DNA of 64,000 bases from Aldehydirespirator sp965261105 (GTDB lineage Bacteria > Actinomycetota > Acidimicrobiia > Acidimicrobiales > Aldehydirespiratoraceae): assembly GCA_965261105.1 (NCBI GenBank), contig CBDHCM010000006.1:4464001-4528000 (forward strand), in the 5' to 3' direction. Position 1 is the first letter of the stretch; each line of letters begins with the position of its first letter. The translations under genes and the position numbers were made by a program. The notes beneath the pieces were generated by a model. It ran no database searches and had not been told where the DNA came from. It saw nothing but the letters and a program-made list of their open reading frames with translations. Positions 51,535-61,102 of the stretch are shown piece by piece.

Positions 51535-52347
51535 GTGGTCGACGTACCCGACTATCTGCTCGAACGCTCGCGTGAGCGACGGGCTGAGTTGACCGGTACG
51601 GCACCGTCGGACGACGCTTCGGCCGCCGCGGCTGACACCCCGTCGTCCGCTGCTCCCGCGCCCGCCGCGCCCGCGCCCCCCGTTCCAATCCCCGAGGCTG
51701 CCCCGCCGCCGCCCCCCGAGCCGGACCCGCCCTACGTCCAGGCCGCCCACGAGCGCAAGCGGATGCCGTATTGGGCTGCGTCGGTGATGGTGTTCCTGCC
51801 CCTCTGGGCCATCTTCTATGTGGGCATGCTGGAGCCGCCCAGCACCGACGAGCTGGTGCTGGTCGACAACGGCGCTGCCGTGTACAGCACCTGTGCCTCC
51901 TGCCACGGCGCCGACGGCTCTGGTTCGGCCACCGGCCGCCAGCTCAACGACGGCGAGCTGCTGCTGACGTTCGGCCCCGCGCCCGGTTTCGACGGCCTGG
52001 CCCATCATCTCTCGTGGGTGTATCTCGGCACCGCAGGCACCAAGCGGCTCGGACTGGACCGCTACGGCAACCCCGACCGCCCCGACGGTCAGCGGGAAGT
52101 GGACAGCTTCGCCAGCGGCATGAGCGGCTTCTCCAACCTGAGCCTCGAGGACCTGGTCTCGGTGGTGTACTACGAGCGCGTCGTCCATGTCGGGCTCGAC
52201 GCCGAGAAGGCCGCGCACGAGGAGGAGATGCTGTTGGCTCTGGTGGCCGACAGCCCGACGTTCGAGACCGGCTCGGCCGACGAGATCAGCGCCTTGCTAA
52301 CCGAGGCCGCCGAGGGCCACGGCATAGATCTCGCCGCGGGCGAGTAG
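51535..52347 (+). CDS. Membrane-anchored c-type cytochrome
   Basis: The 270-aa protein has a Pro/Ala-rich cytoplasmic N-terminus, one membrane segment (about 78-98, PYWAASVMVFLPLWAIFYVGM), then an extracytoplasmic cytochrome c domain. Its heme-binding motif is CASCH at 120-124 (AVYSTCASCHGADGSG), and the likely distal Met is in FASGMSGFSNLS. It starts with GTG, 125 bases after soxG. It resembles small cbb3-oxidase-type or respiratory-chain cytochromes. The partner is not evident. Confidence 0.85.
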   Translation: MVDVPDYLLERSRERRAELTGTAPSDDASAAAADTPSSAAPAPAAPAPPVPIPEAAPPPPPEPDPPYVQAAHERKRMPYWAASVMVFLPLWAIFYVGMLEPPSTDELVLVDNGAAVYSTCASCHGADGSGSATGRQLNDGELLLTFGPAPGFDGLAHHLSWVYLGTAGTKRLGLDRYGNPDRPDGQREVDSFASGMSGFSNLSLEDLVSVVYYERVVHVGLDAEKAAHEEEMLLALVADSPTFETGSADEISALLTEAAEGHGIDLAAGE

Positions 52348-52376
52348 GGGGCCGGGCCGCGAGAGGCCCGAGGCCA

Positions 52377-54002
52377 GTGGCCGGCACCGACATCACGTCC
52401 ACCAAAGAGTGGGCGGCCCTGCAACTCCACGCCCGCGAACTGCGAGCGGGCGGCCTGCATCTGCGGGAGCTGTTTGAGGCCGACCCGGACCGGGCCGAGC
52501 GTTCCACGATGTCGGTGGGCGAACTGGTGGTCGACTGGTCGAGGCACCTGGCGACCGCGGAGACCGTCGATTTGCTGCTGGCCCTTGCCGAGCGGGCCGG
52601 TGTGGCCGAGCGGATCGCGGCGGTGCTGAGGGGCGACCCGGTGAACGCCACCGAGGGCCGTGCCGCCCTGCACACCGCGCTGCGGGCCGGCTTCGACGCA
52701 TCCGTGGAGATCAACCGTGTCGACGTGATGCCCGCGGTGCGGGCCGAGTTCAACCGCATGGCCGGCTTTGCCCGTGCAGTGCGCTCCGGAGAGCGCCGGG
52801 GAGCAACGGGGAGGCCGATCCGCACGGTGGTGAACCTCGGCATCGGCGGATCCCATCTAGGCTTGGCCATGGCGCATGAGGCGCTGGCCGCCTTCCGTCG
52901 CCGCGGTCTCGACTGCCGTTTCGTGGCCAACGTCGACCCGGCCGACCTGGCGACGGTGCTGGGGGACGGGCTCGACCCGGCGGAGACATTCTTCGTGGTG
53001 GTGTCCAAGAGCTTCACCACCGCCGAGACGCTGGCCAACGCCCGGGCGGCCCGGGCCTGGCTGACCGCGGCGCTCGGCCCGGGCGCGGTGGATCGCCATT
53101 TCGCCGCGGTGACCGCGAACGCAGCCGCGGCCGCCGAGTTCGGCATCGGAGATGACAGCGTCTTCGCGATGTGGGACTGGGTCGGCGGCCGCTACTCGCT
53201 GGGCTCGGCCGCGGGGCTGTCGCTCATGACCGCCATAGGAGACGACCGGTTCGGCGAGATGCTGGCCGGGATGCGGGCCGTCGATGAGCATCTCGCCCAG
53301 CAGCCGCTGGTGGCCAACGCCCCGGTGCTCATGGGGCTGCTGGCCGTGTGGTACCGCAACTTCTGGGGCCTGCAGACCAGGGTGGTGCTGCCGTACGCGC
53401 AGCGGCTGCGCCTGCTGCCCGCCTACCTGCAGCAGCTCCAGATGGAGTCCAACGGCAAGCGGGTGGATCTCGAGGGGAATGCGGTCAGCTGCGAAACCGG
53501 CTCGATCGTCTGGGGCGCGGCCGGCACCGGCGGCCAGCATTCCTTCCACCAGCTGCTGCACCAGGGCACCACGGTCGTTCCCGCCGACTTCATCGTGTTC
53601 GCCCGCCCCGACGCCGACACCGCCCATCTCCCCGCAGCCGGGCGTCACCACGAGTCGCTGGTCGCCAACTGCTTCGCCCAGGCGTCTGCGCTGGCCTTCG
53701 GCGCAGCCTCGGGCGACCCCCATCGCGAGCTGCTCGGGAACCGTCCATCCACGGTCATCATGGCCCCCGAGCTCACCCCCTCGACGCTCGGCCAGCTGGT
53801 AGCGCTCTACGAGCACGAGGTGCTGGTGCAGGGCGCGGTGTGGGGCATCAACAGCTTCGACCAGTACGGAGTGGAGCACGGCAAGCACCTGGCCAACGCC
53901 ATAGCCGGCAGCCTTGGTGGCGACGCGGCTCGTCCCGTCACTGATCTCGATCCGTCGACCGCGTCACTGATCGCCCGCTACCAGCACCTGCGAGAGTCCT
54001 AG
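52377..54002 (+). CDS. pgi: Glucose-6-phosphate isomerase
   Basis: The 541-aa product matches Pgi along its length: VNLGIGGSHLGLAMAHEAL, FVVVSKSFTTAETLANA, FAMWDWVGGRYSLGSAAGL, LLPAYLQQLQMESNGKRVDLEGN (with the catalytic glutamate region), GAAGTGGQHSFHQLLHQGTT and the C-terminal FDQYGVEHGKHLAN. It interconverts glucose-6-phosphate and fructose-6-phosphate. The GTG at 52377 follows GAGG and leaves 29 bases to the cytochrome gene. The frame is open upstream into that gene, which is rejected. Confidence 0.94.
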   Translation: MAGTDITSTKEWAALQLHARELRAGGLHLRELFEADPDRAERSTMSVGELVVDWSRHLATAETVDLLLALAERAGVAERIAAVLRGDPVNATEGRAALHTALRAGFDASVEINRVDVMPAVRAEFNRMAGFARAVRSGERRGATGRPIRTVVNLGIGGSHLGLAMAHEALAAFRRRGLDCRFVANVDPADLATVLGDGLDPAETFFVVVSKSFTTAETLANARAARAWLTAALGPGAVDRHFAAVTANAAAAAEFGIGDDSVFAMWDWVGGRYSLGSAAGLSLMTAIGDDRFGEMLAGMRAVDEHLAQQPLVANAPVLMGLLAVWYRNFWGLQTRVVLPYAQRLRLLPAYLQQLQMESNGKRVDLEGNAVSCETGSIVWGAAGTGGQHSFHQLLHQGTTVVPADFIVFARPDADTAHLPAAGRHHESLVANCFAQASALAFGAASGDPHRELLGNRPSTVIMAPELTPSTLGQLVALYEHEVLVQGAVWGINSFDQYGVEHGKHLANAIAGSLGGDAARPVTDLDPSTASLIARYQHLRES

Positions 54003-54098
54003 CCGCTGCCCCGTCCGACCAACTTCTGGCGGTATTGGGGGACCGCTCCCGGAAGTGCGGCCCCGACCCTTCCCCCAAGCTGCGACGGCAGCGGGCGC

Positions 54099-55247
54099 CT
54101 AGGGCCAGAGCTGGTCGGTGGCGAGGGCTTGGTGCAGGCTGTCGAGGGGCCACACGTCGATGCCGTCCTCGGTTCTGAAGGCTCGCCGGCCCCGGTAGGC
54201 GAGAATGCGGCGAGCCAGTCCATCGAGGTCGGACACGGCTCGCAGCCCCTTGAGCATGGCGGTGTTGTACCGCTCGGATGCCTTGACCTCGATCGCGAGG
54301 TGCTCGCGGTCGCGGGTGAGGATGAAGTCCACCTCGGCGGCGGACTCGGCTGCGGCCCAGTAGCCGATGTCGTCGTAGACGCGTTGATGCTCGTTATGGG
54401 CTCGCAGCAGGCCCAGCACCCAGCCCTCGAGCAGCGCGCCGCGCTCCTCGGCCGCGACCGGGCCCAGCTGCCGCTTGACCGCTCGCACCAGGCCGGGGTC
54501 GGCCCAGTACAGCTTGGGGCGGCGCCTCTCCCGCACCCGGAGCCTGGCCTCGAACGCTGGAAGCTGCACGGCCAGCAGGGTGTCGTCGAGGATCTCGAGG
54601 TAGCCGTTGACGGTGCTGCGGGCGATGCCGGCGTCGCGGGCAATCGAGGCGGCGTTGGCGGTCTGGGCGTGCATCACCGCGGCCACCGGCAGGAAGCGCA
54701 CGAAGCCCGACAGGTTGCGCACCGCGGCCTCGGCCCGGATCTCCTCGCGCAGGTACAGCTGCGTGTAGCCCTGGAGGACCTCCCGCCGGTTCGGGGTGGT
54801 CCACACCAGCGGGATGGTGCCATAGCGGAGCGCGTCTTCGAGGTTGAAGTCGTCACCGAGTTCGGCCGGGGTCAGCGGGTGCATGGCCTTGCGCAGCGCC
54901 CGTCCGGCCAGCAGGTTGGTGCCCGCGGTCTTGAGCTTGCGGGCGCTTGATCCCAGCAGGGCGAAGCGCACGCCCCGCTCCTCGATCATCCGGTGCACTT
55001 CGTTGAGCAGGCTGGGGATCCGCTGGACCTCGTCCACCACTACCCACTCTCCCGGGCCCACCTCCGACAGCAGCTGCCGGAACAGCGACGGGTCGGCCAG
55101 CAGGTCGGTGAAGAGGGCTTCGTCGAGCAGGTCGAGCCGCTGGGCGTCGGGAAGGACCTGCCGGGCCCACGTGCTCTTGCCGACACCTCTCATGCCGAGC
55201 AGAAAGAAGCTCTGCTCCGGCACCCGAGCCAGCCGCGTGTAAATCAT
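54099..55247 (-). CDS. AAA_14/DUF4143 ATPase
   Basis: The 382-aa protein has a P-loop GMRGVGKST at residues 18-26 (AAA_14 type), a Walker B-like VVVDEVQRIPSLLNEVHRMIE, then the DUF4143 C-terminal half with a winged-helix-like segment (ASIARDAGIARSTVNGYLEILDDTLLAVQL) and EVDFILTRDREHLAIEVKAS, a restriction-endonuclease-like core. This family is widespread and mostly uncharacterised. Several members sit in defence or toxin-antitoxin settings, and it follows the defence cassette here. Confidence 0.9.
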   Translation of the reverse strand: MIYTRLARVPEQSFFLLGMRGVGKSTWARQVLPDAQRLDLLDEALFTDLLADPSLFRQLLSEVGPGEWVVVDEVQRIPSLLNEVHRMIEERGVRFALLGSSARKLKTAGTNLLAGRALRKAMHPLTPAELGDDFNLEDALRYGTIPLVWTTPNRREVLQGYTQLYLREEIRAEAAVRNLSGFVRFLPVAAVMHAQTANAASIARDAGIARSTVNGYLEILDDTLLAVQLPAFEARLRVRERRRPKLYWADPGLVRAVKRQLGPVAAEERGALLEGWVLGLLRAHNEHQRVYDDIGYWAAAESAAEVDFILTRDREHLAIEVKASERYNTAMLKGLRAVSDLDGLARRILAYRGRRAFRTEDGIDVWPLDSLHQALATDQLWP

Positions 55248-55256
55248 GCCGTCAAA

Positions 55257-55308
55257 AATAGCCGAAAAGTGACGACTACTGACTCAGAAATCGGCGATTC
55301 GGGCTATT
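55257..55308 (-). terminator. Inverted repeat with T-run after the helicase gene
   Basis: AATAGCCGAA (55257-55266) and TTCGGGCTATT (55298-55308) are inverted repeats with one bulged base, 31 bases apart. Read on the minus strand the second arm is followed by TTTTT. It lies between the helicase end and the AAA_14 start, so it may end the cassette or act as an operator. Confidence 0.4.
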
Positions 55309-56005
55309 CAGGCGGCGACAAGTCGATGCGCAGCCGCCCCAACTCCTCGTTGGAGAAGTTGTCACCTAGAAACTCGACCAGCTCCTCTTGACGGGGTTGA
55401 CCGAATGCGAGGCGATAGGCAGCGAGCGTCTTGCGCAACTTCGGCAGCGCCGCCTCTTCCCGGCTGAACGGCATGACAGGGACATGGCGCTCGATCCTGG
55501 CCGGTCCGTCGCGGAACACCCAATAGGGCACCATTTCTCCGACGCCTGCGGGTCGTTTCGTTACCGCCATGGCGAAGAGCTCGTTCCAGGGGTCCACGCC
55601 GGGCGCCAGCCCGCTCGCAAGCAGGTTCGGGCCGAGGGTGTCCGCGATGTTGCGTCGGATGGCGTGACCCTTGTACCGGTGGACACGCCTCTCACGCTGC
55701 TCCAAGTCGACCGGGTTGTAGGGCAGGTTCCAGTGGACGACCGCGTGGCACCAGAGATGGAAGTCCAGCCCCTCCTGCCCGACTGAGGTGGAGGTGAGGA
55801 CGAAGGGCCAGAACGGGGAGTTGAACGCTCGGGAGACGGACTCGATCCGAGCCTCGCCGCCCTCGTCGAGGGTCTGATTGCCGAAAGCGACCGCGAAGCG
55901 AGTCCGCATCCGGTGGGGGTGGAGTTCGATGTCGTGGCCGTTGCGGCTCCGGCTGGGGATGTCCACCCGATACGAGGAAGTGCGCAGTTCCAGGGCCTCG
56001 GCCAC
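55304..56005 (-). pseudogene. Helicase, C-terminal part separated by a frameshift
   Basis: The 233-aa frame carries the C-terminal helicase motifs FVLTSTSVGQEGLDFHLWCHAVVHWNLPYNPVDLEQRERRVHRYKGH (motifs V and VI). It belongs to the same gene as the frame 55692-57950. The homology-like sequence switches frames near 56075-56090, where frame 1 passes into nonsense and frame 2 continues as EIPGRRRNEDAADDIAFKVAEALEL. One base has been gained, or lost, relative to an intact gene. Either the gene is broken or the sequence has an error. Confidence 0.85.
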
Positions 56006-57950
56006 CTTGAATGCGATGTCGTCGGCGGCGTCCTCGTTGCGCCGTCGGCCGGGGATCTCCGAATTCGGCCAGGCTCGGACTCGGCCAGGTCAGCAGGAAC
56101 GCGGTCATCGACGCGGCTCGGCGGTCGCCGCCTGCTTCTCCTGGCCTGGCTTCGCTGGTCGTGCGCTCGCTAGTACGAAAGTCGAGGCGCTGGCCGCCGC
56201 GCCGACCGTAATCAGCGGTATAGCCCTGGCTGCGGGCCGCGAAGGCACGGCGCTCCGCCTCAAAGCTCACCAACGAGGAAACCACCTTCGGTACGACTGT
56301 CCAGCCCGAGAAGATCAGGCGCTTCGTGAAGCGGGTGGCCTCCGGTGACTCGTAGACCGATCCGGTGTCGTAGTACCGCATCGACGGAGCGATCCACAGC
56401 AACTCGAAAGCGCGGTGGCGCTCGAGATCGTCCAGCAGCCAGCGAAGTCGCCCATTCTGGGGATCAATGCGCCCATATCCCTCGATGTCGTCCCAGCTCA
56501 GCAGGCCAGGGCCGGAATCGAGTCCTGCGTCGTCGGCAAACCGGCCCTCTTCTGCGGCTCGCTCGACGGCCTGCTTGAACTGGTATGTCTCCATGAAGTT
56601 GATGAGGTACGGCGCGGATTTCCAGTACTCGACGGGCTCCCGGTGCTGTACGGCTTCGGCAAGACTGCCGAGGCGCACGTAAGCGCGAAGATCGACGGAC
56701 TTCACTGTCACCGCGGCCTTCGTCTCATCGAGCATCCCATTGCGGTCGGGCGTGGCGGCCAGTCGTTCTGTTCGTGCCATGACGCCGCGCAACTCGGCAC
56801 CGATGTCGCGGCAGATCGAATCAGCGTCGCCAAGCGACTCAGCGGAGGTGAGGGCAGTGCGCAGGGAACGAAAGCGGCCTCGCAGCCACTGGACTCGCGT
56901 CGGATCCTGGAACAGGAAGAAGCACGTGTTGAGAAAGTCCTCGTAGTGGTCGTCGTCGGTTTCGTCAGCCGTCGTGTACATGCGGTATGGCGTTGCTGAC
57001 AGCAGCAGTGTCCGGGTGGCTCGTCCGGTCTCGGGATCGCAATGGTCGAACAACCGGTGGGCCGCTTCGGCCGCGAAGTTCTGGGGGTTTCGTTTCAGTA
57101 GATCTTTGAACCGCTGGAACTCATCGAGTATCACCAAATCCGGCTGGAGGGCGTTGATGCCAACTCTCGCCATGACGCGGCGAATCTCCCCGATCAGCTC
57201 TCTGCGAAGTTCGTGCAGGCGGTAGGGGATCGCGCGCTTCCACGCCAGGCCCTCGGCGATCTCGTCGAACAAGGTGCGCACCGTGGGCTTGCCTTGGGCT
57301 GCCCTAACCTCGTCTAGCTCCTCGAGCAGCTTCACGAACTCTCCGAGAGTCCTCCCGATGAGCGGCCGATACTCCCGTTCCTTCGCTTGCAGCCGCCTGT
57401 CGCGGTCGTAGCGGTCGCCGCTCCAGAGTCCCTCCCAGAAGACTCGCCGGGCTGGTGCGTTCATGGCGTGCCTGCCCCAGTGGGCCCGCAGAAACGTGTA
57501 CGCCAGGCACCGCTCGCGGAACGTGCCTGTACTGCGACCAAATTTCAGGGAGGTCCCCGGCGTGATTGGCAGCAGGTTGATGCCCGTCGTAGCGTTGTCC
57601 CCTTCGCTCAACTGTGCCAATGGGAGCATGGTGAGTCGATCGGCGCCCTCGATGGGCTCGATGCCGGGCGGGACGAGCTTGCGAATGTTCTGTCGGGCGA
57701 TCGCCGCGTTGGAACAGACATAGACGATGTCGTGGCGCTCGTCGCCGGTGCGTCGCAGATGGTCGATGACCTGGGCGATCACGCCTTTGGCGACGTGGGT
57801 CTTGCCGAGCCCGACCTCGTCGGCCACCAAGAACCGGATGGCCGGATCCTCGTCGGCAAACATTCGCTCGAATGCCCACAGAGCAGTTCGTCGCTGGAAG
57901 TCCTTGAGGCCGGCCAGCACCGCGTCGACATCGATGTGCTGTCCGGTCAT
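55692..57950 (-). CDS. SNF2/DEAD-like helicase of a PLD/DUF6361 cassette, N-terminal part (frameshifted)
   Basis: The 752-aa frame has the N-terminal helicase motifs: FLVADEVGLGKTHVAKGVI (Walker A, about 40-58), DLVILDEFQRF (Walker B-like) and LLLSATPYRMYTT (motif III). Sequence resembles the family to about residue 625 and then becomes Arg/Pro-rich nonsense after the frameshift near 56080. The true protein would continue into the downstream frame and be about 880 aa. ATG 57950 overlaps the PLD stop (ATGA). Together with the PLD and DUF6361 genes it forms a probable defence operon. Confidence 0.85.
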   Translation of the reverse strand: MTGQHIDVDAVLAGLKDFQRRTALWAFERMFADEDPAIRFLVADEVGLGKTHVAKGVIAQVIDHLRRTGDERHDIVYVCSNAAIARQNIRKLVPPGIEPIEGADRLTMLPLAQLSEGDNATTGINLLPITPGTSLKFGRSTGTFRERCLAYTFLRAHWGRHAMNAPARRVFWEGLWSGDRYDRDRRLQAKEREYRPLIGRTLGEFVKLLEELDEVRAAQGKPTVRTLFDEIAEGLAWKRAIPYRLHELRRELIGEIRRVMARVGINALQPDLVILDEFQRFKDLLKRNPQNFAAEAAHRLFDHCDPETGRATRTLLLSATPYRMYTTADETDDDHYEDFLNTCFFLFQDPTRVQWLRGRFRSLRTALTSAESLGDADSICRDIGAELRGVMARTERLAATPDRNGMLDETKAAVTVKSVDLRAYVRLGSLAEAVQHREPVEYWKSAPYLINFMETYQFKQAVERAAEEGRFADDAGLDSGPGLLSWDDIEGYGRIDPQNGRLRWLLDDLERHRAFELLWIAPSMRYYDTGSVYESPEATRFTKRLIFSGWTVVPKVVSSLVSFEAERRAFAARSQGYTADYGRRGGQRLDFRTSERTTSEARPGEAGGDRRAASMTAFLLTWPSPSLAEFGDPRPTAQRGRRRRHRIQGGRGPGTAHFLVSGGHPQPEPQRPRHRTPPPPDADSLRGRFRQSDPRRGRRGSDRVRLPSVQLPVLALRPHLHLSRAGGAGLPSLVPRGRPLEPALQPGRLGAA

Positions 57951-59755
57951 TGGGCCGCCGCTTCGGTTGCGGCCACATCGTGGATCATCCTCCAGAATTC
58001 GGCGAAGCCCTCCGGCAACGCATTGTCGGTCGCCAGGTCCGAGACGAGCGGGTGGAGTCCGTCGAGCTTCGCAGGGTCGCGTCGCATCGTCCTCAGCAGC
58101 TTCTCCAATACAGGTAGGTGCGCCGTGCTGGCCGCTTCGGCGCCGGCGTCTGTGCTGACCCTGTCGATCGCGTCACGCAGTCCCATCTGTTCCGCGTCCT
58201 CGTTGAGAAGCGCTAGGAGATATCGAAGGAACCGCTCCGCGCTCCCGATGAGCAAGCGCAGCAGGGAACGATCACGATTCTCTGGCATGCCGGTCAGCGG
58301 TACCGGCACGGCGAACTCGGTTAGTCCGCCCTCTCTGTCAGTGAGTTCGAAGGCCAGAAAGCCGCTGATGGCTTCGAGACTGGTCTCGAAGCGAACCTCG
58401 AAGGGCTCACCTCCCGCTACCCGTCGTCGATGCCCGGCCGATGAGAGCGGCCAGCAGTGAATCTCTGTGTGGTCGAGGACCGGCATCGACTCCTCCGACC
58501 GGTAAGTGATCGCCCATCCCGTGCCGCTCTCCTCGACAGACCCCTCGAATCGAAGTCCGGCGATGGCGCGACGAGCGCGATCAAACAGCGATGTTCCACC
58601 CGTTTCGTCGCTCGTTTCGGCTCTGTGATAGTCGGTGAACAGGGCGCGGATGCCTGGCTCATCGTCGGTGCCATCGCAGAGTCGGTCGATGCCGAGAACT
58701 GCTGCGGATCCGATCAGTTCCACCAGGATCTCGACGTTGTTGTCGAACGCGGCGCCGGTCGCGTTCGCGGACCCGAGGAATATGTGCGCTCGGCCCTCGT
58801 TCTCGAAGGCGAAGACCTTGGCGTGCAGTCCCACAAGGGGTCGGCCGGGATCCAGCGGCGACAGCCGTTCTTCGTCTGCTGCGAGGTCCGGCGCGCTTCC
58901 GTCGTCGAACGCATACGTCTCCACCACGTTCTCGAGTGTGTCCGGTCTGAGGAGGTCCAGGGACTCAGGTCTGCTGACGAGTTTGCCGACTTGTGCGGGA
59001 TGCACCCTTGTGAAGAAGTCGTCGCTCACGAACGGTGAGATGATCAGCGAGCGCTCGACGGTCTCGGGCAGCGGCGAGCGGGTGCGGGTCAGGCCCAGGA
59101 CGTGAATCTGCAGATTGTCAACACCCTCGGGTCGAGCGAACCGTGCGGTTTGCAGCGCCTCCGACAGCGACCGCACACGGTTTTGATGGGCTGTCGAGGC
59201 TGTGCCGACGCGGTTCTCCAAGAGTCCCTCAAACAGATCTCCTACAGGCGCCAGCACGGCACCGGCCGGATCTTCCGCTTCGTCAAGGCGAACCACGGTG
59301 TCCCAACTCTCGTCGAATGTGAGATTCCGGCTCGTGATGAGCACCCGCAGCCGCTGCTCTGGTGGTTGGCTCTCTGGCCGCTTGCCAACAGCCTCATATC
59401 GAAGTACCCACACCTTTGGGTGGACGATCCCGCCTCGCGGGGCCACCACCGGGACGATTGCCCGCTCAAGGAAGGCGAAGACCCGATGCGATCGAGGCAG
59501 CGCGATCTCGCCGACTTGGCTGAACACGGTGAGCTTGCTTGCGTGGGACCGCAAAGCGTGTAGCAGTTCGATGGACGGCTCGCGCGGGCCGCGTCCAGAG
59601 GTGTCCGACGATTCTGCGAATGCCAGTGCCGCGGGCGCGGCCAGGAGGGCCTGGAGGTTGAGAGTGAACGTCACAGCCACAGCCGATTCGAAGCGAAAGC
59701 CAACCGGGGGTCGCATGGCGTCGATCAGGGTGAGCCGGTTGGTGGGCTGAAGCAT
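57947..59755 (-). CDS. Phospholipase D-like domain protein (putative nuclease)
   Basis: From ATG 59755 the product is 602 aa and has two PLD-like half-sites. The first is GGIVHPKVWVLRY (residues 110-120, HxK). The second is GLHAKVFAFENEGRAHIFLGSANATGAAFDNNVEI, with HxK and the GSANATG motif. The rest is a large C-terminal domain. Such proteins cut DNA or RNA in several defence systems. It overlaps the DUF6361 gene (TGATG) and the helicase gene (ATGA), so all three are tightly coupled. Confidence 0.88.
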   Translation of the reverse strand: MLQPTNRLTLIDAMRPPVGFRFESAVAVTFTLNLQALLAAPAALAFAESSDTSGRGPREPSIELLHALRSHASKLTVFSQVGEIALPRSHRVFAFLERAIVPVVAPRGGIVHPKVWVLRYEAVGKRPESQPPEQRLRVLITSRNLTFDESWDTVVRLDEAEDPAGAVLAPVGDLFEGLLENRVGTASTAHQNRVRSLSEALQTARFARPEGVDNLQIHVLGLTRTRSPLPETVERSLIISPFVSDDFFTRVHPAQVGKLVSRPESLDLLRPDTLENVVETYAFDDGSAPDLAADEERLSPLDPGRPLVGLHAKVFAFENEGRAHIFLGSANATGAAFDNNVEILVELIGSAAVLGIDRLCDGTDDEPGIRALFTDYHRAETSDETGGTSLFDRARRAIAGLRFEGSVEESGTGWAITYRSEESMPVLDHTEIHCWPLSSAGHRRRVAGGEPFEVRFETSLEAISGFLAFELTDREGGLTEFAVPVPLTGMPENRDRSLLRLLIGSAERFLRYLLALLNEDAEQMGLRDAIDRVSTDAGAEAASTAHLPVLEKLLRTMRRDPAKLDGLHPLVSDLATDNALPEGFAEFWRMIHDVAATEAAAQ

Positions 59756-60981
59756 CAGGAATCCAGTCCGGCCGCGGCGATATCTAGGAGGTAGGCCTTG
59801 GTGGTAGTCCACCGAAAATCGAGCTGACCGCCAGATGCGAGCCCATTCCAGTTCTCCAGGGCGGTTCGGTGTGACAGTCGGGCGCGTTTGGACTTGAGTC
59901 GGAGTTCTCGGTGCCGGACCAGTGTGTGGCTCTCGGGACTCGCTGCAAATTCATCCGGATCGGCCACGACCCGCCTGACCACTTCATTCACGAAGTCCTG
60001 AGTTCTCGTACTGATGGAGTAGTCGGCCAGAACGGCCCAGAACCCTGGAAGATCGGCTGTCCATGAAGACAGTTCGACATGCCGGCCCTTCACTAATTCG
60101 ATCCAACTCTTGATCCGGTCGCGCTGGTCCTCTTCGAGTTCCTTCGTGTCCCAGCCAAGCTCGTCCCTCGCGTCTCGCGCCAGCAGCAGGTTGTAGACGA
60201 GTCGCGGTCCGAGAGTCACTTCCGAGAAGCAGCGGGCGTGGTGCATAACCTCGACGAGACGGTTCGGCAGGCTGTCTGTTCGCAGGTCCCACGGGAAGTC
60301 AACGTCGAGCGACAATCCCGGCATGGCCGACAGGACAGCCACCAGCGTGTCTGGGTGCCGTCGCCGGATGCCGTCGGTCAAGACCTGTGCCTCGTCAGGC
60401 TCAAGCTCGAAGGTGATGTTGCTTGACCAGAAGTCCTCGGGGGCCGCAGGAATAGCCGCCCACATCGGCACCGTTGGCTCCGTGGCGTTCCCATCGTCGT
60501 CGCGTTCGGGACGGAGTCGCCCCGGCGTGGCCGCTTGCTGTGCGTACTGAGAGATGCTCATATCGAGCCGCCTGACGCCCCAGGCCTCCATACTTCCCCA
60601 ATAGATGTCGCTCGGCATTCGCCTGAGGTCTCGGCCCGCCACGCGGCCGATCACGCCATGGCCCCGCCCCAGGTGGCGGAGGCGGTCGACGAGTTGCGCC
60701 TCGGCCTCGCGGAGCTTGCGGGCGAAGTTGGCCGCCGAGACGCTCTGGGATTCGAGGCGTTGGAAGATCCACGGCAGGAAGATGAAGTAGCGCAGTCTGG
60801 TCTGGACGGTCGAGGTGCCCGGGCTGAGCAAGTCTGAGAAGGCATCGCGCACTGTGCCGAGTCCCAACACGTCGAGGGTGGAGGGTTCTTCGAGTGAGCG
60901 CAGCAGAGTGCTCACTCGCTCGGTTGCCGCCGCATCGAAATCAAGCCAACCCATCGAAGAGGCTGGCGCGTAGGTGCTCAT
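59755..60981 (-). CDS. DUF6361-family protein, first gene of the cassette
   Basis: The 408-aa product has the DUF6361 look: GWLDFDAAATERVSTLLRSLEEPSTLDVLGLGTVRDAFSDLLSPGTSTVQTRLRYFIFLPWIF at the N-terminus, then EDFWSSNITFELEPDEAQVLTD and the C-terminal TALENWNGLASGGQLDFRWTTTKAYLLDIA. Function is unknown. It is followed by the PLD and helicase genes in a single leftward operon, a combination I associate with phage defence loci but cannot name. Its start faces a palindrome at 61040-61064. Confidence 0.85.
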   Translation of the reverse strand: MSTYAPASSMGWLDFDAAATERVSTLLRSLEEPSTLDVLGLGTVRDAFSDLLSPGTSTVQTRLRYFIFLPWIFQRLESQSVSAANFARKLREAEAQLVDRLRHLGRGHGVIGRVAGRDLRRMPSDIYWGSMEAWGVRRLDMSISQYAQQAATPGRLRPERDDDGNATEPTVPMWAAIPAAPEDFWSSNITFELEPDEAQVLTDGIRRRHPDTLVAVLSAMPGLSLDVDFPWDLRTDSLPNRLVEVMHHARCFSEVTLGPRLVYNLLLARDARDELGWDTKELEEDQRDRIKSWIELVKGRHVELSSWTADLPGFWAVLADYSISTRTQDFVNEVVRRVVADPDEFAASPESHTLVRHRELRLKSKRARLSHRTALENWNGLASGGQLDFRWTTTKAYLLDIAAAGLDS

Positions 60982-61039
60982 CAGCTCAAGTCAAGCACCG
61001 TCCTACGACAGGCGGGACCGGAGACGCTATTGGCAGACT

Positions 61040-61064
61040 GAATCATGATGTTTCATGATGATTC
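61040..61064. promoter_or_regulatory. Palindrome between the DUF6361 operon and the HNH gene
   Basis: GAATCATGATG (61040-61050) and CATGATGATTC (61054-61064) match as an 11-base inverted repeat in 10 positions around TTT. It is centred between two divergent genes, 60 bases from the DUF6361 start, and would suit a dimeric repressor acting on both. Confidence 0.55.
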
Positions 61065-61102
61065 AGTAGTATTTGTCGCACCTCGGGTGTATAGTTACAT
61101 GC

